Positions 1 through 7,760 of a stretch of DNA of 64,000 nucleotides are shown here, one piece after another. The notes below the pieces were generated by a model. It did no database searches, was not told the DNA's origin, and saw nothing but the letters and a program-made list of their open reading frames with translations. This stretch comes from Elusimicrobiota bacterium (GTDB lineage: Bacteria; Elusimicrobiota; Elusimicrobia; Elusimicrobiales; Elusimicrobiaceae), in contig WRFH01000001.1 of the NCBI GenBank assembly GCA_009778915.1, positions 62,001-126,000 of the forward strand. Reading direction: 5' to 3'. The translations under genes and the position numbers were made by a program. Each line of letters begins with the position of its first letter. Position 1 is the stretch's first letter.

Positions 1-619
1 GTATTTTAGCCTTTCCTTGATTATCAGTTTTGTCCCAGCTATTTTTAGCCATCTCCTCGATTTTTTTAAGGGCAACTGTAGGGCTTTTTATATCTTTGAA
101 TAAATCTACTGCAAAGGAAATGTTAACACCTCGTTCTATTAACAATTCTTTGAAGTATTTACGAAGTATAGAATCGTTTGAATTAATTAAATCTTTTAGT
201 TTCCGCGGACCCCATAATTCTAGAGAAAAAATGTTCTGTTTTTTAAGTTCCTCTCCTTTGAGTTTTAGATATTCTATTGTTGTATCAGATACGTGTACAC
301 TTGTTACTATAACATAGTGGCTTAAGGCAGGTTTAAAATTTTTAGCCAATTCAATTTCTTTATCTATCGCTGCTGGCGTAAGTGGTTCATCTCTGTCTAT
401 TTCTATTTTTTTGCATTGTAGGCCAATGATTTTTCCGCTGGAAAGAGTTTTATATATGTCTACCCCGTCTTGTTTCCGTTTTTCATTTATAACCGCTCTT
501 TGAATCTCATCCGGCCAAACAATATCAACAAAATCTTTACACATCTTTTCAAAATCTTGCCAGTATGCCGGTTGTGTAAATGGATGATTAAATTTTTCTA
601 ATGTAATATCTTTCGTCAT
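1..619 (-). CDS. PD-(D/E)XK nuclease-domain protein, 3' end outside window
   Basis: Partial gene: 206 N-terminal residues are visible and the frame stays open to the window edge. Residues about 20-70 form a restriction-endonuclease-like core with DGVD at 51-54 and QCKK at 68-71, the D...(Q)xK catalytic layout of Mrr/Cap4-type PD-(D/E)XK nucleases. The following segment (LTPAAIDKEIELAKNF, then a core beta strand and ELWG near 134-137) matches what I recall of the nuclease module at the N terminus of large anti-phage STAND ATPases and related defence proteins; that link is inference. The ATG at 617-619 lies 13 nt after the stop of the Sel1 lipoprotein gene, so the genes are probably co-transcribed. 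The effector and sensor portions would lie beyond position 1. Annotation as a nuclease is fairly secure; the defence role is likely but unproven. Confidence 0.72.
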   Translation of the reverse strand, partial: MTKDITLEKFNHPFTQPAYWQDFEKMCKDFVDIVWPDEIQRAVINEKRKQDGVDIYKTLSSGKIIGLQCKKIEIDRDEPLTPAAIDKEIELAKNFKPALSHYVIVTSVHVSDTTIEYLKLKGEELKKQNIFSLELWGPRKLKDLINSNDSILRKYFKELLIERGVNISFAVDLFKDIKSPTVALKKIEEMAKNSWDKTDNQGKAKI

Positions 620-632
620 ATTCGCTGCCTTT

Positions 633-1445
633 TTAATAAAATACAGTTTGTGGAATTTGCGGATTTTTACGTGTATTTTTCTTTGACTTATCAAGCCACT
701 CTTTGGCTTTATTAATATTTTTTTCTACCCCTATCCCCTGATTGTAAAAAAGAGCCAACATATATTGAGCATCGGCTACTCCTTGCTCTGCCGCTTTTGA
801 GGCCCAATAAAAGGCTTTTTTATCGTCTTTTGCCACGCCTTTGCCCAAATAATATAATCTCCCCATATTGCTCTGTGCGTCTATGTTGCCATGTCCCGCT
901 GATTCCTTTGTTAATTCATATGCTTTGTCATAATCTCTAGCAGTTCCTTTACCTAAAAAATAAAGTCCTGCCAAGTTATTCTGCGCGTAAGTGATATCCT
1001 GTTGGGCCGCTTTTGTATACCAATATAATGCTTGTTTATAATCTTGTTCTACACCCTTTCCTTTTTCATAAAATACTCCAATATTATATTGTGCGGAAGC
1101 ATATCCGTTTGTGGCAGATTTTAAAAACCAATCAAAAGCTTTTTTATAATCTTTATCCGTGCCAAGTCCCTGCATATACATTTGGCCTACGCTATATTGT
1201 GCCTTTGCAAGATTTTGTTGTGCGGCTTTTAAAAACCAATCAAAACTCATGCCGTAATCTTTAGGAACTTCTTCCCCTTTATAATATAAAATGCCCAAAT
1301 TATATTGCGCTTCAGCATTTCCGTTGAATGTCGCATTTTTTATAACATCTGTTTTTGTCAAATTATTTTTATTTTCATGCTTTGCCGTAGAAGTGCAGCC
1401 GCAAATAAAGACGGAAAACAGACACAGTATCAGTAATTTTTTCAT
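633..1445 (-). CDS. Sel1-repeat (SLR) lipoprotein
   Basis: 270 residues. A short signal peptide ends in the lipobox ICGC, so the mature protein should be lipid-anchored, probably on the periplasmic face of an envelope membrane. The remainder is about six Sel1-like repeats of some 36 residues, recognisable by the recurring A-x-x-x-L-G-x-x-Y-x-x-G and W-x-x-K-A-A-x-x-G pattern (for example AQYNLGILYYKG and AQNNLAGLYFLG). Sel1 repeats are protein-protein interaction solenoids; no catalytic domain is visible. It starts 4 nt after the upstream membrane-protein gene stops and is followed closely by the nuclease gene, giving a three-gene minus-strand unit. Its specific partner is unknown. Confidence 0.85.
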   Translation of the reverse strand: MKKLLILCLFSVFICGCTSTAKHENKNNLTKTDVIKNATFNGNAEAQYNLGILYYKGEEVPKDYGMSFDWFLKAAQQNLAKAQYSVGQMYMQGLGTDKDYKKAFDWFLKSATNGYASAQYNIGVFYEKGKGVEQDYKQALYWYTKAAQQDITYAQNNLAGLYFLGKGTARDYDKAYELTKESAGHGNIDAQSNMGRLYYLGKGVAKDDKKAFYWASKAAEQGVADAQYMLALFYNQGIGVEKNINKAKEWLDKSKKNTRKNPQIPQTVFY

Positions 1446-1449
1446 AAAT

Positions 1450-1926
1450 TTACCGTTTTAATAAAACATAACCGTCTCTTGCAAAAGATATGCTGGGAAC
1501 AAACATTAACAACATAAACGTGAAAGAATTAAAAATTCTGGCCGCCGTCAGCATATGGTCTTCCGGGCATGATGGGACAAAAGGTACTCCTTCAAGTATT
1601 CTGTAATCACACAGAATAACGTATTTGCCGCGGGCTATATCATATAGTTCACCCCCTAACAATACCGCCGCTAAGCAGATTAAAAATAAAACAAAAGTTC
1701 TTGTGCTGACGATTTTATCAATAAAATTGAAAAATGAGCCGGAGGGTTTCCTCTTGAAAAGCACATACGCGAGTAACACATAAACGCAAAATATGAGATA
1801 GGCAAGCCACACGGGAAACGCTCTATAACCCCAAAAATCGGGTCCTCTTAAAACCAGAAGAAACGGATTAAGCGGTATAAAAAGAATAAATTTAACAACG
1901 GAATAAATTTTTCTTTTGATGGTCAT
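1450..1926 (-). CDS. hypothetical four-helix membrane protein
   Basis: 158 residues with about four hydrophobic segments: around residues 10-27, 38-58, 75-93 and 128-148. I do not recognise a family. A loop between helices 3 and 4 holds two cysteines (ILCDYRI and PSCPEDH), which could form a disulfide if periplasmic. It is the first gene of the minus-strand unit that continues into the Sel1 lipoprotein and the nuclease-domain gene, and it is divergent from the TPR gene at 2045. Function unknown. Confidence 0.6.
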   Translation of the reverse strand: MTIKRKIYSVVKFILFIPLNPFLLVLRGPDFWGYRAFPVWLAYLIFCVYVLLAYVLFKRKPSGSFFNFIDKIVSTRTFVLFLICLAAVLLGGELYDIARGKYVILCDYRILEGVPFVPSCPEDHMLTAARIFNSFTFMLLMFVPSISFARDGYVLLKR

Positions 1927-2044
1927 AAGCTATTCTATCAATATTTAAACTTTAATATACTCATATAATCAGGCAAAATTTATATTTAATAATGCTTTTT
2001 TGTATACTGTTGATATTACTAGTAAATATATCAACGGAATTTTT

Positions 2045-3109
2045 ATGAAGAAGATTACTGTCGCAATTATTATGTCTTTATTCTGTCTCACATTTTTAAA
2101 CGCGCAACCGGACAATAAAAAATCCGCGGATGAGTATTTTAATAAAGCCCAAATATACTTGACCGGACAAGACTATGTAAACGCGCTAAACGCAGTTGAT
2201 AAAGCTATTGAATTAAACCCAGACGGAGATTTCAGGTATTACAATATAAAAGCCATGCTTTTAATGTTTCTTGATAAAAAGGATGAGGCTTTAAAAGAAC
2301 TTGATTATGGAGTAAAACATTTCCCCAAAGATAAAGTAAGCGCGCTTGTATTACGTTCCGAGTTGTATAGCGAGCGGGGGCATTACAAAGAATCCTGGGC
2401 AGATATAAAAGAAATAGAAAAAATTAACAAAGAAGTTTATTATCAAGCTGTTATAAGTTATTATACTTCCAAACAGGAATATAAAAAAGCTTTGAAAGAA
2501 GCAAAAAATTTTTATAAAGAATATCCTTCGGTGTTATCTTCCTGCGGTGTCCCCACTTTATATCTTGTTATAGGAGATTATAAAAAAGCGCTTAAAGCAA
2601 CTAATACTATGCTGGAAAAATATCCCGGCCAGCCCAGCCTGTATATGCTCAGGTCCGCTATTTATGAGCAAATGAAAGATTATCCAGACGCATTTATGGA
2701 TTCCCAAAGACTTTATCCTCTTGGTATTGACGCGGTGGCGATAGACAATGCTTATCTCAGGTACAAACTCGGCGCCAAAGATACAGCTTTTAATATGCTT
2801 GATACTATGGAGGCAAATCTGGCGGATAAAACCGGTACAAGCGCGGCACTTATTTACCAGGTAAAAACGGAACTTTATATAGAAGAGGGGGATTTGGATA
2901 AGGCAGTAGAATGCCTGCGCAAATATATGGCAGTGGAAAAAATATATAAAGACTCGCCGGACAACATAAAAGATTTAAAGGGAAAATTAAAAAAATATAA
3001 AGGAGACTCCCGCGCGGACGAGATACTTTCCGCTCTGAATAAAGCCCAGTATAAATTCCCCGTACCGGACGGCGCGACGATAATCCAAATGGCAAATAAA
3101 TTTTATTGA
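2045..3109 (+). CDS. secreted TPR-repeat protein
   Basis: 354 residues from the chosen start. An in-frame ATG exists 45 nt upstream, but the second ATG gives a classical signal peptide (MKKITV..., hydrophobic core, cleavage near LNAQ), so I place the start at 2045. The mature part consists of tetratricopeptide repeats (for example ALNAVDKAIELNPDG, and repeated Y-x-x-A-L-x-x), typical of a periplasmic scaffold. Residues near the C terminus are lysine-rich. The stop overlaps the beginning of a longer reading of the next gene. No specific partner can be named. Confidence 0.8.
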   Translation: MKKITVAIIMSLFCLTFLNAQPDNKKSADEYFNKAQIYLTGQDYVNALNAVDKAIELNPDGDFRYYNIKAMLLMFLDKKDEALKELDYGVKHFPKDKVSALVLRSELYSERGHYKESWADIKEIEKINKEVYYQAVISYYTSKQEYKKALKEAKNFYKEYPSVLSSCGVPTLYLVIGDYKKALKATNTMLEKYPGQPSLYMLRSAIYEQMKDYPDAFMDSQRLYPLGIDAVAIDNAYLRYKLGAKDTAFNMLDTMEANLADKTGTSAALIYQVKTELYIEEGDLDKAVECLRKYMAVEKIYKDSPDNIKDLKGKLKKYKGDSRADEILSALNKAQYKFPVPDGATIIQMANKFY

Positions 3110-3132
3110 AAATAATTCAACAGTATCTAATC

Positions 3133-3378
3133 ATGAATTACACTTATATTCTACAATGCGCTGACGGCACTTTGTATACGGGCTGGACAAATAACCTTGA
3201 GAAACGCCTGCAAATGCATAACGGCGGCAAAGGGTGTAAATACACTAGGTCGAGGTGTCCGGTGGAATTAGTTTATTTTGAATATTTTGAAACAAAGCAG
3301 GAAGCGCAAAGCCGTGAATTTGCTATAAAAAGAATGACCCGTGAAAAAAAGCAAGCATTAATTAAAAACTTGAAGTGA
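3133..3378 (+). CDS. GIY-YIG domain protein (UPF0213/YhbQ-like)
   Basis: 81 residues. The N terminus has YTYILQC followed by LYTGWTNNLEKRL, the YIL...YTG variant of the GIY-YIG signature with the conserved arginine of helix 1; a tyrosine-phenylalanine-containing strand (YFEYF) and E/R-rich helix follow. Small single-domain GIY-YIG proteins of this type are usually annotated as putative structure-specific endonucleases, their substrates being unclear. A TTG start at 3106 would add nine residues and overlap the TPR gene; the ATG at 3133 places the domain at the very N terminus as in the family, so I prefer it. Confidence 0.85.
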   Translation: MNYTYILQCADGTLYTGWTNNLEKRLQMHNGGKGCKYTRSRCPVELVYFEYFETKQEAQSREFAIKRMTREKKQALIKNLK

Positions 3379-3653
3379 TTTGCCTTTGGATTCTAAGATA
3401 GATTATTGCAATTTCGTAATAGAGAAAATTGTGCTTGAAACGGTTTTGGCGTAATTAGAAAAACCTTGAAAGTTTTATGTCCGGCACGACGAGCGGGACA
3501 AAATATTTTTACTATACAAAAGTTATTTTTTAAGGATAATTTTTTGGACAAATTGGACAGAAAAATCCGTCAAAAACCGACTGAAAATACAAATATTTTG
3601 TAAAATTTAACCTGAGAATACAGCTGTCAGACCTGTGCACTCCGTATTTTAGT

Positions 3654-3697
3654 ATCTCCGAACAGAGGAAGTCACCTCTGTTCGGAGATTTTGTTTT
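3654..3697 (+). terminator. strong intrinsic terminator / attenuator hairpin
   Basis: Perfect 15-bp stem (3654-3668 with 3675-3689), 6-nt loop AAGTCA, followed by TTTTGTTTT. It reads in the direction of the exporter gene and sits inside its leader. Confidence 0.75.
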
Positions 3698-3768
3698 AAG
3701 TCTTATAGGAGATTTTTAGCATATCAAATCTGAGAGTATTCTCTGTGACGTTTTTGGCGTAAAACACG

Positions 3769-3803
3769 AGGCAAACAGCTAGAAATTCTCCGTTTGCCTT
3801 TTT
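3769..3803 (+). terminator. second terminator-like hairpin in exporter leader
   Basis: 8-bp stem AGGCAAAC / GTTTGCCT with a 15-nt loop and a downstream T-run. Located about 70 nt before the exporter start; candidate attenuator. Confidence 0.55.
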
Positions 3804-3871
3804 AGCGGTCTCCCCTGTGCCAAATACCTGCTTTTTTATTTGATAATATTTTATTAAGGATACCAATAATA

Positions 3872-5269
3872 ATGTCTGACAGTACAAAACTTGACGCGGA
3901 GCTGGTCAAAATTTCGCTTATTATGCTGCTGGGGATGATTGCTCCGGCTTTGGACGCCACTGTCGTGAATGTTGCCATTAAAACTATTATTACCAAGCTC
4001 GGCAGCAATATTTCCACCGCCCAATGGATAACGACGGCGTATATATTTGTCATGGGCATGGCCGTGCCCTTTTCCGGGTGGCTTGTCAACCGGTTTTCCG
4101 GAAAAAAACTTTACTTGATTGCACTTGCGGTTTTCGGAGTTGCCTCAGCAGGGGCGGCGCTGTCTTGGAATATCGGGAGTCTTATCGCGTTCAGGATTAT
4201 TCAAGGCGCGGGCGCCGGAATAATGCTCCCCGTCATGCAGACGGTTTTGGTCCGTTACGCGGGAGAAAAAAAACTGCCAAGTCTGATGTCGATAATCGGC
4301 ATACCCGCCGCGATTGTCCCGGTTTTAGGCCCTACAATCGGAGGATTAATCGTAAGCTATTTTCCGTGGCAATGGATTTTTATTGTCAACATACCGGTCT
4401 GCATCCTTGCGTTTATTCTGGCCGTCGCCAAGCTGCCGCCGACGGACGCCGTTAACAAGGAACAGCCTCTTGATATTGCCGGGCTGCTGTTGCTGTCGTC
4501 GGCGTTCTGCGCGTTGATTTTCGGAATCACAAAGCTGCGAAGCGACGCGGTATTAAATACGGCAATCATGTTATTGGCGGCGGGTATTGCGCTTTTGATT
4601 TTCTATTGTTTTCACGCGCTCAAAGAAAAAAAAGAACCGCCGCTCAATGTCCGTCTGTTCAAAAACCGCAACTTTTCCTTGTCAATCGCCATGGTTTTTC
4701 TTTACGGAATAATTGCGACGGGGACATTGTTTATCCTGCCTCTTTATTTTCAGAAGGTTTATCAGACCACGGCGTTCGCCGCCGGCTTATTGCTCGCCCC
4801 GCAGGGGATAGGGATGTTATGCACAAGGTCGGTATCGGCGAAATGCACGGAACAATACGGCGTGCGGCCGGTTTTGTACGCCGGAACAATCTGTACGGTA
4901 ATCGGCACTGTGCCGCTTGCCTTGTTGCACACGGCAAGCTTGGTTCCGCTGATAGTCTCATTGTTTATTCGCGGGGCCGGGCTGGGTGTTTTGATGGTGC
5001 CCGCCATGGTGTCCGTTTACGAAGGCATGGACGACAAGGCCGTGGCGCAGGGGACAACCGCGACAAGGATTTTCCAGCAGATAGGCGGCGCTTTCGGCAC
5101 GGCGGCGCTCGCGATACTTCTGCAGCACTGGCTTGCCGGCGCCAAAGCGGGGGAAATCACAAGCGCGTTTGATAATGTTTTCTGGTTTTCGGCGGCACTT
5201 GCCGCGGTTCTCATTATCCCCGCCATGCTTCGTCAAAAAAAACAGTTAGAAAATAAACCAGAGATTTGA
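3872..5269 (+). CDS. DHA2-family MFS multidrug exporter (EmrB/QacA type)
   Basis: 465 residues, about 14 predicted hydrophobic segments, the DHA2 size. Helix 1 carries ALDATVVNVA, the DHA2 LDxTxVNVALP-type signature; WITTAYIFVMGMAVPFSGWL and the loop 2-3 motif (RFSGKKLY) follow, and GxxxGPxxGG-like motif C appears as VLGPTIGGLI. It should be an inner-membrane proton-coupled drug efflux pump. The gene is preceded by AAGGAT ten nt before the ATG. It forms a likely operon with the metallo-beta-lactamase-fold gene 12 nt downstream. Base composition looks more GC-rich than the flanking genes and the leader is atypical for this window, so horizontal acquisition is possible. Substrate unknown. Confidence 0.88.
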   Translation: MSDSTKLDAELVKISLIMLLGMIAPALDATVVNVAIKTIITKLGSNISTAQWITTAYIFVMGMAVPFSGWLVNRFSGKKLYLIALAVFGVASAGAALSWNIGSLIAFRIIQGAGAGIMLPVMQTVLVRYAGEKKLPSLMSIIGIPAAIVPVLGPTIGGLIVSYFPWQWIFIVNIPVCILAFILAVAKLPPTDAVNKEQPLDIAGLLLLSSAFCALIFGITKLRSDAVLNTAIMLLAAGIALLIFYCFHALKEKKEPPLNVRLFKNRNFSLSIAMVFLYGIIATGTLFILPLYFQKVYQTTAFAAGLLLAPQGIGMLCTRSVSAKCTEQYGVRPVLYAGTICTVIGTVPLALLHTASLVPLIVSLFIRGAGLGVLMVPAMVSVYEGMDDKAVAQGTTATRIFQQIGGAFGTAALAILLQHWLAGAKAGEITSAFDNVFWFSAALAAVLIIPAMLRQKKQLENKPEI

Positions 5270-5281
5270 GGAGAACATCAA

Positions 5282-5893
5282 ATGACAAAATTATATTATC
5301 AAGGCCACGGGAGTTACCGCATAACGGCGGCGGACGGACGGGTAATGTATATTGACCCGTACGCGGGCGGCGGGTACGAGCCGCCGGCCGATATTGTGCT
5401 TATAACGCATCAGCACAGAGACCATAACAAGATAAACCTCATCACGCAAAAACCCGGGTGCGCGGTTATCACTAATAAAGAGGCCCTGGAGGGCGGCCGC
5501 TACAATAAATTTTCTGTCGGCGGTATAGAAATAGAAGCGGTTATGGCCAAAAACTTTATGCATAATCCCAAGAAATGCGTCGGTTACCTGATTTTTATAG
5601 ACGGAGTGAAGATATACGCCGCGGGCGATACGTCAAAAACGGAGCAAATGAAGAATTTTGCGGCGCTTAAACTTGATTACGCCATACTTTGCTGCGACGG
5701 CCTGGCCAACATGGGGCTTAAAGAATCAGCGGAATGCGCCGCGCTGATTGGCGCGAAGCACAACATCCCGGTCCACCTTGCGCCGGGCAGACTGTTCAGC
5801 GCGAAACGCGCCGCGAAATGGCAAGCTCCCAATCCTCTGATTATTGAGCCGGGAAACGAGGTTGAGTTGAAGCACTCTGAAAGCGTTATATAA
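5282..5893 (+). CDS. metallo-beta-lactamase-fold hydrolase (UlaG-like)
   Basis: 203 residues. The zinc-binding signature appears as ITHQHRDH (about residues 40-47), preceded by a DPY segment typical of the UlaG-like branch, and a later aspartate (AAGDTSKTEQM, around 118) is the bridging-metal ligand position; a C-terminal histidine follows (VHLAPG). Such proteins are metal-dependent hydrolases with diverse substrates; small UlaG-like members are often of unknown function. It sits between the exporter and a DUF3795 gene with a GGAG ribosome site, so it is probably transcribed with them. No claim of beta-lactam resistance is made. Confidence 0.82.
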   Translation: MTKLYYQGHGSYRITAADGRVMYIDPYAGGGYEPPADIVLITHQHRDHNKINLITQKPGCAVITNKEALEGGRYNKFSVGGIEIEAVMAKNFMHNPKKCVGYLIFIDGVKIYAAGDTSKTEQMKNFAALKLDYAILCCDGLANMGLKESAECAALIGAKHNIPVHLAPGRLFSAKRAAKWQAPNPLIIEPGNEVELKHSESVI

Positions 5894-5936
5894 CCGGTTG
5901 ATTGAAAGGATTTGCTATATACAAATGGAGGCACAA

Positions 5937-6278
5937 ATGGAAAACAGAGCTTATTGCGGACTGAACTGCGCGGAATGCGACGCTTTTAAAGCGACAAAAA
6001 ATAATGACGATAAATTGAGGGCTGTCACCGCCAAAAATTGGAGCGCCGCCTACAACGCCGATATAAAACCCGAAAACATCAATTGCACGGGCTGCAAATC
6101 CGGCGGGATTAAATTTTCCTATTGCTCAATGTGCAAAATAAGAGCGTGCAATATCGGCAAAAGTATTGCGGACTGCTCCTGCTGCGCCGAGTATCCGTGC
6201 GCGGACGAAACTCCCGTAATAACCCACTCCCGAGACGCAAAGGATTTTTTGGAAGCAAAAAGAAAGACAGACAGATAA
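5937..6278 (+). CDS. DUF3795 cysteine-rich protein
   Basis: 113 residues. The opening ENRAYCGLNCAECDAFKA and the spaced cysteine pairs CTGCKSGG and CSMCKIRAC, CSCCAEYPC match the cysteine-rich DUF3795 family, thought to bind metal, with no assigned reaction. Two in-frame ATGs exist upstream; I chose 5937 because GGAGG lies 6 nt before it (5927-5931), whereas the ATG at 5925 has the ribosome site inside the gene. DUF3795 is frequent in anaerobic Firmicutes and archaea, which fits the idea that the exporter - hydrolase - DUF3795 block was acquired. Confidence 0.75.
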   Translation: MENRAYCGLNCAECDAFKATKNNDDKLRAVTAKNWSAAYNADIKPENINCTGCKSGGIKFSYCSMCKIRACNIGKSIADCSCCAEYPCADETPVITHSRDAKDFLEAKRKTDR

Positions 6279-6329
6279 AATTACTCCGCTTTGCCATTTT
6301 ATTTGACTACAAAACAACTGTAAATCTGC

Positions 6330-6359
6330 TGGACAGCAAAAACTTTATTTGGGTATAAT
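6330..6359 (+). promoter_or_regulatory. promoter of NlpE-like lipoprotein
   Basis: TGGACA at 6330-6335 and a consensus TATAAT at 6354-6359, 18-nt spacing, about 40 nt before the ATG at 6401; AAGGAG ribosome site at about 6389. Confidence 0.7.
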
Positions 6360-6400
6360 AAAAGGACCTCCAGGGGTGATTTTAATCAAGGAGAACAAAC

Positions 6401-7192
6401 ATGAAAAAAGTTTTATTTGCGGTATTTGCCGGCGCGGTTTTGCTGGCGGCGTGCTCTACCGCTACCAAAACAACGCAGCCGATAAATAACGAATATACCG
6501 GCACCTTTGCCGGCGTGGTGCCGTGCGCGGACTGTGCCGGAATAAACACCGAACTTACGTTAAATCCGGACAGCACTTACCAGCTCAGAGAGACTTATCT
6601 GAAAGACGCTCCGCAGACATTCAGCTCTAAAGGCAAATGGATGCAGAGTGATGACCAATCCGTTACATTAAAAGATTCTAAAACCAAAACAAAAAATTAT
6701 TACGCTTTCAACGGCAAAGACGAACTTAAAAAGCTGGATATGCAAGGTAAACCCATAGACAGTGATTTTAATTATACTCTTAAGAGAAAAACGCAGGATT
6801 TTAATTTCGTACAAGGCAAAGTCTGGCAGCTTTCGCAGGTACAGAACGCCGCCGGCCAGATTACTTTTGACTCATCCAAACTGAACAAAGAATTTTTTAA
6901 TGATATTTATACTATCCAGTTTGACAACGGCCGCGCGTCCGGCAAAGGTTCGCCTAACAGGTATAACGCGCCCTATACTTTGGGGGGCGGCAACAATATG
7001 ACTTTCCAGCCCGCGGCCGCCACTCTTATGCTGGGCATCAGAGAACCCGAAGGTCTGAACGAGCACGGTTTCTTCCAGCTTCTGTCAAAAGTCTACGGCT
7101 GGGATATTATAAAAAACCAGCTGGTCCTTTATACGGTAAATGACAACAATGAAAAGCAAATCATGATATTCGGTGAGTTTGATTATCGTTAA
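6401..7192 (+). CDS. NlpE-like / META-like domain lipoprotein
   Basis: 263 residues with lipobox LLAAC near residue 18. Residues about 30-110 resemble NlpE N-terminal: YTGTFAGVVPCADCAGI, followed by TxLTL and YxLxExY strands, including the CxxC of copper-homeostasis/surface-sensing lipoproteins. The second half begins with FVQGKVWQLSQV, and contains a G-S-x-N-R-Y-x-A-x-Y pattern like META/HslJ domains. It is probably an outer-membrane lipoprotein in stress sensing or envelope maintenance. The gene has its own promoter and is closed by a bidirectional terminator, so it is monocistronic. The NlpE half is clearer than the META half. Confidence 0.8.
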   Translation: MKKVLFAVFAGAVLLAACSTATKTTQPINNEYTGTFAGVVPCADCAGINTELTLNPDSTYQLRETYLKDAPQTFSSKGKWMQSDDQSVTLKDSKTKTKNYYAFNGKDELKKLDMQGKPIDSDFNYTLKRKTQDFNFVQGKVWQLSQVQNAAGQITFDSSKLNKEFFNDIYTIQFDNGRASGKGSPNRYNAPYTLGGGNNMTFQPAAATLMLGIREPEGLNEHGFFQLLSKVYGWDIIKNQLVLYTVNDNNEKQIMIFGEFDYR

Positions 7193-7211
7193 ATTTTGTA
7201 AGGCAAATAAA

Positions 7212-7240
7212 AAAGCCGCCGTTTTAAACGGCGGCTTTCT
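7212..7240. terminator. bidirectional intrinsic terminator
   Basis: Stem AAAGCCGCCGTTT / AAACGGCGGCTTT flanked by A-run and T-run, lying between two converging genes (lipoprotein and nitroreductase). Confidence 0.85.
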
Positions 7241-7250
7241 TATCTAAAAA

Positions 7251-7760
7251 TTACCATTTTTCGGAGTGTACTTTCGCGGCGTCATATCGGTCTTCCGGCG
7301 CTTTTTCTTCGCCGGCAGTGCCGATTACCGCTACGCCGAGCGGCGTTATATGCGCCGGCAAGCCAAAAGCTTTTTTAATGGCTTCCACTCTTTCTTCGCG
7401 CGGGTATACGCCCAGCCACACGCTTCCAAGTCCCATGTCCGTAGCCATAAGCAAAATATTCTGCATGGCCGCCGAACAGTCGCCCGGCCAATAACCCACC
7501 GTGTCCTTGTTGGTATTACCGCAGACTATGATGACGCACGGCGCCTCTTTAACCATGCCGGCGTACGGGTGCGCGGCCAGTAGTTTGTCCAAATTTTTCC
7601 TGTCCCGCAAAACTAAAAATTCCCACTCCTGCATGTTTCTTGCCGTCGGCGCGGCCATTGCCGCGGAGAGCAGTTTTTTAACCTGTTCGTCGGTAACCGG
7701 CACGCCGGGTTTATATTTCCTTATACTGCGTCTTTTATAAATTACCTCAGCTGTTTGCAT
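7251..7760 (-). CDS. nitroreductase-family FMN protein
   Basis: 169 residues, the length of small nitroreductases. The N terminus has RRSIRKYKPG (FMN phosphate-binding arginines) and AAPTARNMQEWEF; GDCSAAMQNILLMATDMGLGSVWLG is the conserved central segment. Expected to be a cytosolic FMN-dependent NAD(P)H oxidoreductase acting on nitroaromatics, quinones or a specific unknown substrate. Its start overlaps the end of sdaA by 14 nt, making it the last gene of the dnaJ operon. The substrate cannot be inferred. Confidence 0.9.
   Translation of the reverse strand: MQTAEVIYKRRSIRKYKPGVPVTDEQVKKLLSAAMAAPTARNMQEWEFLVLRDRKNLDKLLAAHPYAGMVKEAPCVIIVCGNTNKDTVGYWPGDCSAAMQNILLMATDMGLGSVWLGVYPREERVEAIKKAFGLPAHITPLGVAVIGTAGEEKAPEDRYDAAKVHSEKW

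Larger units (their letters stand above)
3379..3871 (+). promoter_or_regulatory. 493-nt non-coding leader upstream of the drug exporter
   Basis: No credible gene is visible here. The region is AT-rich and contains two terminator-like hairpins (3654-3697 and 3769-3803) in the exporter's direction, roughly 180 and 70 nt before its start codon. The first is too far from the GIY-YIG stop (about 280 nt) to be an obvious terminator for that gene. The arrangement suggests a transcribed leader controlled by attenuation, as is common for resistance-type transporters. I could not find a convincing leader peptide or a clear promoter, so the mechanism is inference. Confidence 0.4.

Noticed and set aside
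30-317. 95-codon plus-strand frame at the left edge
   Set aside because: It lies antisense to the convincing nuclease-domain gene and has no domain or ribosome site.
4024-5236. Long alternative frames across the exporter gene
   Set aside because: High-GC shadow frames; the exporter frame has clear membrane topology and motifs.
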